Source: an uncultured Roseovarius sp. (lineage in GTDB: Bacteria > Pseudomonadota > Alphaproteobacteria > Rhodobacterales > Rhodobacteraceae). From it: 64,000 bases of DNA. Positions 40,206 through 48,560 of this stretch are shown piece after piece. The notes beneath the pieces were generated by a model that worked only from the letters and a program-made list of their open reading frames with translations, ran no database searches and was not told the DNA's origin. The position numbers were made by a program, and so were the translations under genes. The stretch spans positions 3,700,001 to 3,764,000 of the forward strand of contig OX638333.1 of assembly GCA_951812895.1 (NCBI GenBank), written 5' to 3'. Numbering within the stretch: position 1 is the stretch's first letter; each line of letters starts with the position of its first letter.

Positions 40206-41816
40206 ATGCTAAGATTCCATAAAGATTTGATAAAAGTTGTTGCGATTACATCGATGCTTGCTTTGGGGAGTTTGACCTTTACCTCCTCAGCCGAGGCGCA
40301 GGTAACGGCATTCAAACAGGCAGTTGCAGAATCTGCGTCTAAGGACCGGGAGTTGGCAGCATTCTACCGCGAGAACAATTTTGAAGCCGTTTGGACCGAA
40401 GATAGCGAGCTGGGTAGGGCACGACGGAGCGCACTTTTTGCGGCCATAGATGTGACAGGTATGCATGGATTGCCGCAAGCACGTTACGATGCCGAAGGAT
40501 TAAAGCAACAGCTCAGGTCAGTGCGCAGCACACGTGACCTTGGCTTTGCGGAGGTTGCGCTTAGCGAAACATTCCTCAAGCTTGCCCGCGATATGCAAAC
40601 CGGCGCACTGGTTCCTGCCAGCATTGATGACGGAATAAAACGCGAAGTTCCCTACCGCGATCGTACAGAGTTGATGGCGGAGTTTGTCGATGCGGATCCG
40701 CATCGCTTTGTTCGGTCTTTGGCACCCGATACCAATGAGTACCGCCGCTTGTTAAAGGAAAAATTCCGGCTAGAGCAATTGTTCGCTGCCGGGGGATGGG
40801 GTCCAACTGTTCCGGCGAAAAATCTAAAGCCGGGTCAATCGGGAAATGCTGTTGTCGCGCTGCGCAACAGGTTGATCAACATGGGCTATCTGACCCGCAG
40901 CGCCACACAGGTTTATGACAAGAATATCGAAGATGCAGTGCGCCGCTTTCAGTCCGCACACGGATTGGACGCCGATGGGGTTGCTGGCGCTTCGACGATT
41001 GTAGAGCTCAACCGTTCAGCCGATCATCGCCTGAGGTCAGTGATTGTAGCATTGGAGCGCGAACGTTGGCTTAACCGCGAACGCGGCAAACGGCATGTGC
41101 TGGTTAACCTCACAGATTTCAGTGCTCGAATCATCGATGAGGACCGGATCACATTCGAAACGCGCGCCGTTGTTGGCAAAAACGTGAGCGATCGTCGCAG
41201 CCCGGAGTTTTCGGACGTGATGGAGCATATGATCATCAATCCAACATGGCATGTGCCACGCTCCATAGCGGTAAAAGAGTATTTGCCGCAGTTACAGCGG
41301 AATCCAGGTGCGGCGGGGCATCTGCGAATTGTAAACGCACGCGGTCAGTCTGTGAGCCGGGCAAATGTGGATTTCTCCCAGTACAATTCACGGAATTTTC
41401 CGTTTGATCTGAAACAGCCGCCTTCCTCGCGTAACGCGCTAGGTTTGGTAAAATTCATGTTCCCGAACAAATACAATATCTATTTGCATGACACTCCGGC
41501 GAAGGATTTGTTCCATAGAGAAAAGCGTGCCTACAGCCATGGCTGCATTCGTCTGCAACAGCCGTTTGAGTTTGCGTACGCTTTGCTCGCGAAGCAAGAA
41601 AGCAATCCTAAAGATTTCTTTCATAGCCGCCTGAAAACAGGTGCGGAAACCAAGGTGGTGCTCGAGACCCAAGTTCCGGTTCATATTATCTACCGGACTG
41701 CCTTCACCAATGCGAAAGGTCAGGCCCAGTATCGTGAAGATGTTTATGGCCGTGACGCAAAAATTTGGAACGCACTTGCACGGGCAGGGGTTTCGCTGGG
41801 TGGCGTTCAGAGTTAA
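40206..41816 (+). CDS. L,D-transpeptidase with peptidoglycan-binding domain (YcbB/LdtD-like)
   Basis: The enzyme makes 3-3 peptide cross-links in peptidoglycan. The 536-residue precursor has a signal peptide (to about residue 31, SAEA) and a large N-terminal domain. A PG_binding_1 repeat (LKPGQSGNAVVALRNRLINMGYL, about 213-280) and the YkuD catalytic domain follow, with SHGCIRL (Cys about 447). The order matches YcbB. The divergent DUF882 peptidase may be its opposing hydrolase, and lpxD follows 27 bases later. Confidence 0.93.
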   Translation: MLRFHKDLIKVVAITSMLALGSLTFTSSAEAQVTAFKQAVAESASKDRELAAFYRENNFEAVWTEDSELGRARRSALFAAIDVTGMHGLPQARYDAEGLKQQLRSVRSTRDLGFAEVALSETFLKLARDMQTGALVPASIDDGIKREVPYRDRTELMAEFVDADPHRFVRSLAPDTNEYRRLLKEKFRLEQLFAAGGWGPTVPAKNLKPGQSGNAVVALRNRLINMGYLTRSATQVYDKNIEDAVRRFQSAHGLDADGVAGASTIVELNRSADHRLRSVIVALERERWLNRERGKRHVLVNLTDFSARIIDEDRITFETRAVVGKNVSDRRSPEFSDVMEHMIINPTWHVPRSIAVKEYLPQLQRNPGAAGHLRIVNARGQSVSRANVDFSQYNSRNFPFDLKQPPSSRNALGLVKFMFPNKYNIYLHDTPAKDLFHREKRAYSHGCIRLQQPFEFAYALLAKQESNPKDFFHSRLKTGAETKVVLETQVPVHIIYRTAFTNAKGQAQYREDVYGRDAKIWNALARAGVSLGGVQS

Positions 41817-41843
41817 AATCTCCCCCTGAGTCAGGGGAGAGCC

Positions 41844-42935
41844 ATGAGCTATACAATTGAACAGATTGCGACAGCGCTCGGGGCGAAAGCCTTTGGCGCT
41901 GTTGATTTGATGGTGGATGGGGTTGCAGAGCCTGCGGACGCCTCTGAGCATCAACTCGCACTTGCGATGAAACCTGAATATGCAGAGGCCCTATCTTCCG
42001 GGGCCGCCCGAACAGCCGTTGTTTGGGACGGCGCAGACTGGCAGGCGATGGGGCTGAATGCGGCAATCGTAGCTCCGCGCCCGCGCTATGTGATGTCCGG
42101 TCTGACCACCATGCTTGACCCTGGTCAGGGCTGGGATGAGGGAATAGATGGATCTGCCGTGATTCATCCTACCGCTAAACTAGGCAAAGACGTTTCTGTC
42201 GGTCCCTTGGCTGTTGTCTGTGCTGGCGCGGAAATCGGAGACGGGTCGGTCATTGGTCCACATTGTTTCGTGGGCGCTGATGTAAAAATTGGCGAAAACG
42301 CCTTCCTGCGCGAAGCTGTTCGTATCGGAGCACGCGTTCAGATTGGCAAAAGATTCATCTCACAGCCCGGCGCGGTCGTAGGCGGAGATGGTTTTTCATA
42401 TGTCACACCAGAAAAATCCGGGGTCGAGGCCGCCCGACAGTCTTTAGGCGATCAAGGGGATACCCGGGCACAAAGCTGGACCAGAATTCACAGCCTCGGC
42501 ACGGTTGAAATCGGTGATGATGTTGAGCTTGGATCGAATTGTACGATTGATCGTGGAACCATCCGCGCCACGCGTATTGGGAACGGTACAAAAATCGACA
42601 ACTTAGTAATGATTGGTCACAACGTCGAAATTGGAAATGACAGCTTGCTGTGTGGGCATGTCGGCATCGCCGGGTCCACCCGGATCGGTAACAACGTGGT
42701 TCTTGCGGGTCAGACCGGCGTCAGCGACAACATCTTCATTGGCGACAATGTCATCACCGGTGGTGGCACGATTGTGCTGTCAAATATTCCCGCAGGCCGG
42801 GTAATGCTGGGCTATCCGGCCATGAAAATGGAAACAACAATGGAGGTTTTCAAAGGGTTTCGACGGCTCAAGCGTTTGTTCAATGATGTCGCAGAGCTTA
42901 AGAAAACTGTTTCAAACAAGCCGCAGAATGACTAA
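41844..42935 (+). CDS. lpxD: UDP-3-O-(3-hydroxyacyl)glucosamine N-acyltransferase
   Basis: LpxD adds the second 3-hydroxyacyl chain in lipid A synthesis. The 363-residue protein has an N-terminal uridine-binding domain (about 1-100). A left-handed beta-helix of hexapeptide repeats (IGPHCFVGADVKIGENAF onward) follows, with the catalytic His in NLVMIGHNVEIG. It lacks the usual lpxA-fabZ neighbours; instead an ACP and a ketoacyl synthase follow. Confidence 0.95.
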   Translation: MSYTIEQIATALGAKAFGAVDLMVDGVAEPADASEHQLALAMKPEYAEALSSGAARTAVVWDGADWQAMGLNAAIVAPRPRYVMSGLTTMLDPGQGWDEGIDGSAVIHPTAKLGKDVSVGPLAVVCAGAEIGDGSVIGPHCFVGADVKIGENAFLREAVRIGARVQIGKRFISQPGAVVGGDGFSYVTPEKSGVEAARQSLGDQGDTRAQSWTRIHSLGTVEIGDDVELGSNCTIDRGTIRATRIGNGTKIDNLVMIGHNVEIGNDSLLCGHVGIAGSTRIGNNVVLAGQTGVSDNIFIGDNVITGGGTIVLSNIPAGRVMLGYPAMKMETTMEVFKGFRRLKRLFNDVAELKKTVSNKPQND

Positions 42936-42967
42936 ATCGGGCGTGACAGTACGGGAAGGCATGGCGA

Positions 42968-43225
42968 ATGGATATCACAGATCGTGTCATCAATATTATC
43001 GCTGAACAGGCGGTTCTGGATCCGTCAGATGTAACGATGGACAGCTCGCTTGAAGACCTGGGAATTGACAGCCTTGGCCTAGTTGAAAGCATTTTTGCGA
43101 TCGAAGAAGCGTTCGATATCAGCGTCCCATTCAACGCCAACGAACCAGACCAGGGTGATTTCGATATCTCTTCTGTGTCCTCGATAGTGGCCGGAATACA
43201 GAAACTGGTGGCGGAACAATCGTGA
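42968..43225 (+). CDS. Acyl carrier protein, specialised
   Basis: The 85-residue acidic protein has the phosphopantetheine site DSLG (Ser36 in LEDLGIDSLGLVESIF). It differs from a housekeeping AcpP and has an extended C-terminus. Downstream, the ketoacyl synthase overlaps it by 4 bases (its GTG within the end of this gene). With lpxD 32 bases upstream, a role in a lipid-A-type or other dedicated acyl chain is likely but inferred. Confidence 0.87.
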   Translation: MDITDRVINIIAEQAVLDPSDVTMDSSLEDLGIDSLGLVESIFAIEEAFDISVPFNANEPDQGDFDISSVSSIVAGIQKLVAEQS

Positions 43226-44433
43226 AACGGGTTGTCATCACCGGTGCGGGAACGATCAACGCGCTCGGTCATTCGGTACCTGAAACGCTTAAGGCTATGC
43301 AAGAAGGCCGTTGTGGGATCGGCCCTCTTGAGTTTCGTGATGTCGACCGTTTGTCGATCCGGATCGGAGGCCAGGTGCGCGGCTATGAGGCCGAAGAAAA
43401 CTTCAACCGGCAACAACTGGCGCTCTACGACCGGTTCACTCAGTTTACTCTGATCGCGGCGCGCGAAGCTGTAGCACAGGCCGGTTTGGAATTTTCGGGC
43501 GCGCTTGCAGCGCGTGCCGGTGTTGTCCTAGGCAACTCGGGCGGTGGAATGACCACGCTCGACGAAAATTACCGTTCGGTCTACGAGGATGGCAAAAACC
43601 GGGTTCACCCGTTCGTGGTGCCAAAGCTCATGAACAACGCGGCAGCCAGCCACGTCTCAATGGAATTTAATCTCAAGGGTCCCAGCTTTACCGTGGCTAC
43701 CGCCTGCGCAAGCTCTAATCACGCCATGGCTCAGGCTTTTCAGATGGTGCATGGCGGATTGACACCTGTCATGATCGCGGGTGGATCAGAATCCATGCTC
43801 TGCTTTGGCGGTGTAAAGGCGTGGGAAGGCCTGCGTGTGATGTCCAAAGACGCCTGCCGTCCGTTTTCAGCCAACCGCAATGGTATGGTGCAAGGTGAAG
43901 GGGCCGGAATCTTTGTATTTGAAGAACTGGAACATGCCCGGAAGCGCGGCGCAGAAATCCTTGCAGAAGTCGCAGGCTATGCCATGTCATCAGATGCCGC
44001 CGACATTGTCATGCCCTCAAAACAGGGGGCAGCGCGTGCCATAAAGGGCGCGCTTCAGGATGCGCGGATCAATGCAACCGACGTAGGTTACATTAATGCC
44101 CACGGGACGGGCACGGCCGCCAATGACAAAACCGAAAGCGCCGCCGTGGCGGATGTCTTTGGCGCACATGCGGACCGGTTGATGATTTCTTCAACAAAAT
44201 CGATGCATGGCCATCTAATCGGCGGCACCGGCGCGGTCGAGCTGTTGGCGTGCATAATGGCATTGCGAGATGGAATTGTTGCACCAACGATAGGATACGA
44301 AGAATCAGATCCTGAATGTGCGCTGGATGTCGTACCGAATGAGGCGCGAGAGGCGAAAGTAGACGTGGCTCTTTCAAATGCCTTCGCTTTTGGTGGGCTG
44401 AACGCGGTTCTGGCGCTAAAGCGATTTAGCTAA
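43222..44433 (+). CDS. Beta-ketoacyl-ACP synthase (FabF/KAS II-like)
   Basis: The 403-residue condensing enzyme has the catalytic triad: Cys in TVATACASSNHA (about 159), His in NAHGTGTAAND (about 295), and His in KSMHGHLIGGTGAV (about 332). It starts with GTG inside the ACP gene (4-base overlap), so the two are translationally coupled. This is probably an extra synthase dedicated to the linked ACP rather than the housekeeping FabF. The stop codon is part of repeat copy C. Confidence 0.9.
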   Translation: MKRVVITGAGTINALGHSVPETLKAMQEGRCGIGPLEFRDVDRLSIRIGGQVRGYEAEENFNRQQLALYDRFTQFTLIAAREAVAQAGLEFSGALAARAGVVLGNSGGGMTTLDENYRSVYEDGKNRVHPFVVPKLMNNAAASHVSMEFNLKGPSFTVATACASSNHAMAQAFQMVHGGLTPVMIAGGSESMLCFGGVKAWEGLRVMSKDACRPFSANRNGMVQGEGAGIFVFEELEHARKRGAEILAEVAGYAMSSDAADIVMPSKQGAARAIKGALQDARINATDVGYINAHGTGTAANDKTESAAVADVFGAHADRLMISSTKSMHGHLIGGTGAVELLACIMALRDGIVAPTIGYEESDPECALDVVPNEAREAKVDVALSNAFAFGGLNAVLALKRFS

Positions 44434-44549
44434 AGCGGTTTTCGTTAAACCTGAATCAGGTTTGGCGAAAAACGTCCCGCCAATGCATTGATGTTGCTGC
44501 GTTTCCTAAAAACCCTCATGCCTCGGGTTTATTACGAAACGCTTTAGCG
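44431..44549 (+). repeat. Interspersed repeat, copy C (full-length, inverted ends)
   Basis: It runs from the ketoacyl synthase stop codon TAAAGCGGTTTTCG to CGAAACGCTTTA, so the ends form an imperfect inverted repeat. The first 70 bases match 11476-11545 (reverse strand), and both ends match 37176-37224. It is non-coding and about 115 bases long, like a MITE or an intergenic repeat unit. Confidence 0.75.
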
Positions 44550-44573
44550 CGTTGCAGTGAGTTCACAACAAAC

Positions 44574-44606
44574 AAAAAAAACCTGAAAGGCATTGCCTTC
44601 CAGGTT
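44574..44606 (-). terminator. Rho-independent terminator of the IalB gene
   Basis: On the minus strand AACCTG-x-AAGGC pairs with GCCTT-x-CAGGTT around a 3-base loop, followed by a T run opposite the A run before 44581. It lies about 27 bases past the IalB stop. Confidence 0.85.
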
Positions 44607-44632
44607 CCAGATTTTCGCTATCTACAGTTAGC

Positions 44633-45280
44633 TTAGTTGGACGCAACCGATACATTACCATAGGCCGCGGTAAAGCCATCCAAAGAGGCTTTGATCACTA
44701 CAGTCTGATCCGGGGCTTGTGCCGGGATAATGATCAACTGTGCTGTGCCGCCGGCTTTGAACGTATCAACATCTGCCTGGGTAAACCCGATACGAGCAAA
44801 ACATCCTACCATGCTGCAAAAAGAATACTCGTATTCCTTGGCTTTTCCACCATCGACCGCAATTTTAAGTCCTTCGGGGATCAATGTCCCAAGTGGAACG
44901 ATAATCATAGCACCAGCGACTGCTTGAGTATTGCCGGGCAGCTTGAAGATACTGAACTCAGCCACTGGGTTTCCAGCGTCTTCACGCAGAAGCTGGTACA
45001 TCTGACAAGGGTCTTCTTCGGCCTCGCTACGGAAACACTGCAATTGCCAGTCGCCATATTGCTCTTTGATATAAGTCGCGTCTTCCTGAACCTCGGTGCC
45101 CATATCAAGGCCGGTTTCAGCATCAACCGTTTCGGTTTCTGCCGGCGCTTCTGTTGCCTCGGTTGTGCCTTCGACGGCTTCTTCACTCGCCGTTTCGGTT
45201 GTTTCTGCCTCTTGCGCAAAAGTTGCTGTACCTAGCGCCATGAGGGCGATCAAAGGTAAAGTGGAAATCAATCTGGACAT
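44633..45280 (-). CDS. Invasion-associated locus B (IalB) family exported protein
   Basis: The 215-residue precursor starts at ATG 45280, with GGAGAA upstream and a signal peptide (MSRLISTLPLIALMALGTATFA). A low-complexity acidic linker rich in Glu, Thr and Ala (about 23-60) leads into the IalB domain (about 70-205). The domain has cysteines in WQLQCF, DPCQMY and FCSMVGCFARIG. IalB proteins are periplasmic and needed for host-cell entry in Bartonella, while in free-living relatives the role is unknown. Confidence 0.87.
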   Translation of the reverse strand: MSRLISTLPLIALMALGTATFAQEAETTETASEEAVEGTTEATEAPAETETVDAETGLDMGTEVQEDATYIKEQYGDWQLQCFRSEAEEDPCQMYQLLREDAGNPVAEFSIFKLPGNTQAVAGAMIIVPLGTLIPEGLKIAVDGGKAKEYEYSFCSMVGCFARIGFTQADVDTFKAGGTAQLIIIPAQAPDQTVVIKASLDGFTAAYGNVSVASN

Positions 45281-45407
45281 AAGTTCTCCGTAAGATGATT
45301 TGTAATTTAAAGCGCGCCTAACATGAAGCGTCTGGCGTGTCAGGATAAAATCGTATGGATCAGCTAGTTTCAAGGCGGATTTCCGCTTTTTGAACTCATT
45401 TCAACTG

Positions 45408-45480
45408 ACAAAAAAAGGAAAAGAGACCTCTCGGTCTCTTCTCCATCTTCTCCCTGCCGGACTGGCCGACTTATTTATAG
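45408..45480 (-). ncRNA. Candidate leftward small RNA (about 70 nt)
   Basis: On the minus strand a promoter-like TTGACG-N17-TAGCGT (45514-45486) would start transcription near 45480. The RNA would run through a purine-rich stretch (GGGAGAAGATGGAGAAG) to a terminator whose stem pairs AAGAGACC with GGTCTCTT (45440-45421), followed by a T-rich tail. No open frame of note lies inside. It could instead be the IalB leader with an attenuator. Confidence 0.5.
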
Positions 45481-45485
45481 GCCGC

Positions 45486-45514
45486 ACGCTAGGCCAGATG
45501 ATCGCACCCGTCAA
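45486..45514 (-). promoter_or_regulatory. Sigma-70-like promoter for the small RNA / IalB leader
   Basis: TTGACG (45514-45509), 17 bases, TAGCGT (45491-45486) on the minus strand. The -35 element matches 5 of 6; the -10 matches the three most conserved positions. Confidence 0.45.
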
Positions 45515-45540
45515 CAACTTTGATCAATAAAACCAATCAC

Positions 45541-45569
45541 AAAAAAAGGCCGCACCAAATGGCGCGGCC
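45541..45569 (-). terminator. Second minus-strand terminator upstream of IalB
   Basis: GGCCGC and GCGGCC (45548-45553 and 45564-45569) pair, followed on the minus strand by seven T residues (45547-45541). No leftward gene is known upstream of it, so it implies a transcript from 45570-45676. Two terminators in this gap are unexplained. Confidence 0.6.
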
Positions 45570-45697
45570 AGTCTGACAGGGAGGAAGTCATCCAAAGCCA
45601 AGAGGACATGAGGCCCTGAACAAAAATCATAGTGGCGTGAAACCGTTAACTTTGTATGTTCACACCGTGAAAAAGGTTGGGCCAAAGGGGCAGGGCA

Positions 45698-47242
45698 TTG
45701 GAAAATAAGATTTTTGTAGGCGGCGGTGGAGAGGCATACGGCACCAAACAAGGCCTTACACTCAAATATGCAAACAGGCACGGGCTGATTGCCGGTGCAA
45801 CGGGAACCGGCAAGACAGTTACCCTGCAGATTTTGGCAGAAGGCTTTTCGAATGCCGGCGTTCCGGTCTTTTTGTCGGACGTAAAGGGGGATTTATCCGG
45901 TCTTGCCGCTTCCGGAAGCGCTGATTTCAAACTGCACGGAGCGTTTACGGAACGTGCAGCAACGATTGGCTTTGAAGATTATCGGTATGAAAGCTTTCCA
46001 GTCACCTTTTGGGATCTGTTCGGCAATCAAGGGCACTCGATTCGCACGACCGTGGCCGAGATGGGCCCCCTTTTGTTCAGCCGCCTGCTTCAGCTGACAG
46101 AAGCTCAGGAAGGCGTGGTTAACATCGCTTACCGTGTTGCTGATGAACAGGGCCTGCCATTGCTTGATCTAAAAGACCTGCAGGCTTTGCTGGTTTGGGT
46201 GGGTGAAAATTCGGGCGAGCTTTCCCTGCGCTATGGAAATGTGTCCTCGCAATCTGTTGGCGCCATTCAACGGCAATTGCTTGTTCTGGAAAACCAGGGC
46301 GGCGCGCAGTTTTTTGGCGAACCTGCGCTTGCACTTGAAGACCTGATGCAGACCGCATCTGACGGCCGAGGACAAATTAACATTTTGGCTTCTAACAAAC
46401 TTATGGGCGCCCCGCGCCTTTACGCCACCTTCCTGTTGTGGCTGCTGAGTGAGTTGTTTGAAACCCTGCCAGAGGTGGGCGATCCCGATAAACCGAAGCT
46501 GGTTTTCTTCTTTGACGAGGCGCATTTGCTGTTTGACGACGCGCCAAAGGCGCTGGTGGACAAAGTAGAACAGGTTGCACGTTTGATCCGGTCAAAGGGG
46601 GTAGGGGTCTATTTTATCAGCCAAAACCCCGATGACATTCCCGAAGATATCCTGGGGCAACTTGGCAATCGGTTTCAGCATGCGCTTCGCGCTTTCACTG
46701 CCCGTGATCGCAAGGCACTGGAACGAGCCGCCGAAACCTACCGGCCCAACCCGCGATTCGAAACGGTGGACGCCATCCGCGATGTAGGTGTCGGAGAGGC
46801 GGTGACCTCGATGCTAGAAAAAAAGGGCGTTCCGGGTGTTGTGGAACGCACGCTTATCCGTCCCCCATCCTCTAAACTTGGCCCGATTGATGAAAAATTA
46901 CGCGGCGAGATTATCAAATCTTCACCCATGGCAGGAAAGTATGACACAACGCTTGATCGCCGCTCTGCTTATGAAATCCTATCCGCCCGTGCTTCATCTG
47001 CAGCGGCAGAGGCAGAAGAATCCGAAACCCGCGCAGAAGAGCTTTCTCCAGCTGAACGGGAATTTAACGCTGGCAGGCGCTACTCCGGCAACCGCGTTTC
47101 CCGCTCCAGCAGCCGTAAGAACCGCAGCTTTGGCCGCCAATTTGGTGATGCGATGTCATCGGCTGTGATTAAGGAACTCAAGGGCACAACAGGCCGAAGG
47201 ATCGTACGTGGTATTCTGGGCGGGTTGTTCAAAGGGCGCTGA
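45698..47242 (+). CDS. HerA/FtsK-like ATPase of the DUF853 (YjgR) family
   Basis: The 514-residue protein has Walker A GATGTGKTVTLQ (about 31-42), Walker B KLVFFFDEAHLLF (about 274), a sensor-like VYFISQNPDDIPEDILGQLGNRF region, and the basic C-terminus GRRIVRGILGGLFKGR typical of YjgR. TTG 45698 (GGGGCAGGG before it) is preferred; an in-frame TTG at 45677 is possible. The function of the family is not established. Confidence 0.85.
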   Translation: MENKIFVGGGGEAYGTKQGLTLKYANRHGLIAGATGTGKTVTLQILAEGFSNAGVPVFLSDVKGDLSGLAASGSADFKLHGAFTERAATIGFEDYRYESFPVTFWDLFGNQGHSIRTTVAEMGPLLFSRLLQLTEAQEGVVNIAYRVADEQGLPLLDLKDLQALLVWVGENSGELSLRYGNVSSQSVGAIQRQLLVLENQGGAQFFGEPALALEDLMQTASDGRGQINILASNKLMGAPRLYATFLLWLLSELFETLPEVGDPDKPKLVFFFDEAHLLFDDAPKALVDKVEQVARLIRSKGVGVYFISQNPDDIPEDILGQLGNRFQHALRAFTARDRKALERAAETYRPNPRFETVDAIRDVGVGEAVTSMLEKKGVPGVVERTLIRPPSSKLGPIDEKLRGEIIKSSPMAGKYDTTLDRRSAYEILSARASSAAAEAEESETRAEELSPAEREFNAGRRYSGNRVSRSSSRKNRSFGRQFGDAMSSAVIKELKGTTGRRIVRGILGGLFKGR

Positions 47243-47246
47243 CCCG

Positions 47247-48209
47247 TCAGTACTGGCGCAACCCCTCCAGCAAAGCCTCATAGCGTTCGGCAGCAAGATC
47301 AATTTTCGTCTCGTCACCTGCTGACGCACTGATCCTGATGAGCCATTCATAGGCGATCATCACGGGCAGACTTACTTCGCGATCGACATCACTCATTTCA
47401 AACACATCAGCAAACGTATTCAATGCGGCACAATCGATTCCCATTACCGGTGTACCCGCTGTGCGGGCACCTCTGGTTGCCATATGTACCATGAAGCGGG
47501 CCATATCGCGGTAGATCGGGGCAATCGCGGACCCGCCCAGATCAATCCCCGTCAAATGGCCCTTAGTGTAAAGCAGATTATTGGCATGAAAATCACCATG
47601 CCCTATCGCATAACGCCACTTTTGATCTTTGAGTTTTGTGGCAAGACGCTCAGTTTCCTGTCCAACGGCATTGCGAAGGACAATTAGGTCTTGGGTGGGC
47701 TGAGGCCCGGCCATCCGGTCGGTACGTTTCAACCAGCGTGCGGCTCGCGGTGTATCAAAATGTTCTGATACCTCCATATGCTGCCGCAGCCACGCCGCGG
47801 CCCCCTGATAACAAGGTGGGCGGTCTCTTTTCGGCAGGCTTCGAATGTACCGCAAGAACGGTGTCCCTTCGACAAAAGAGGTGACGACAATGCCAAGCGC
47901 CGGAACGTGTGAAATCGGTTCCATCACCCGGTATGGCCCCGCATTCATATGTGGCCAACATCGGTTCAGCTCAGCCCAGTCACGTTTTGCACATTCAAAC
48001 CCATCTTCCAGATACATTCGGATGATGATTCGACGGTCTCCATCCGTCGCTGACATCACAACCCGTTTCCCTTTGACATAGCGCAGAACCTCGTCCGGCT
48101 CAGCCCGTTTTAAAACCGCGTCCACCTGTCCCGCCCGCGATATCATGCCATAGATAGATTGCAGCGCTTTTGAATCAGGCAAACGAGAAGGGGGCATAGC
48201 GGCTGACAT
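47247..48209 (-). CDS. APH-like phosphotransferase
   Basis: The 320-residue protein (start ATG 48209) has a kinase-like fold with the catalytic HGDFHANNLLY motif (about 217-227; Brenner HxDxxxxN) and the metal site in IDLGG (about 237). The usual IDFE is IDLGG here. The N-lobe is not obvious. The substrate is unknown. It converges with the HerA-like gene (4 bases apart) and is divergent from xseB. Confidence 0.75.
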   Translation of the reverse strand: MSAAMPPSRLPDSKALQSIYGMISRAGQVDAVLKRAEPDEVLRYVKGKRVVMSATDGDRRIIIRMYLEDGFECAKRDWAELNRCWPHMNAGPYRVMEPISHVPALGIVVTSFVEGTPFLRYIRSLPKRDRPPCYQGAAAWLRQHMEVSEHFDTPRAARWLKRTDRMAGPQPTQDLIVLRNAVGQETERLATKLKDQKWRYAIGHGDFHANNLLYTKGHLTGIDLGGSAIAPIYRDMARFMVHMATRGARTAGTPVMGIDCAALNTFADVFEMSDVDREVSLPVMIAYEWLIRISASAGDETKIDLAAERYEALLEGLRQY

Positions 48210-48310
48210 AGGGCCACAATCCCGTATGACCCATAGGGCGTCAACTGAATTGAACCTCGAAGCAGCCAAAGGTAAGGTGCGTCGAAATTTGCTGGCCCAA
48301 GGATGCGCGC

Positions 48311-48553
48311 ATGACCGATTCCCCCGTTTCCGAAATGACATTCGAAGAGGCCATGAAAGAGCTTGAACAGGTGGTTGGACGCCTCGAAAGAGGGGATGTT
48401 GCACTGGACGAGTCGATCAAGCTGTACGAACGGGGTGCAGAACTTAAAAAACGCTGCGAAACAAAATTGCGCGAGGCTGAAGAAAAAGTTGCGGCCATCA
48501 CGCTTGATGCAGACGGAAAACCCGCCGGTCTGAACCCGGTAGAGGGGCTATAG
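48311..48553 (+). CDS. xseB: Exodeoxyribonuclease VII small subunit
   Basis: The 80-residue helical protein has the XseB core MTFEEAMKELEQVVGRLERGDVALDESIKLYERG (about 8-41). Together with XseA it degrades single-stranded DNA. It is followed 7 bases later by ispA and then dxs, a well-known xseB-ispA-dxs order. Confidence 0.95.
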   Translation: MTDSPVSEMTFEEAMKELEQVVGRLERGDVALDESIKLYERGAELKKRCETKLREAEEKVAAITLDADGKPAGLNPVEGL

Positions 48554-48560
48554 TGCCAAC

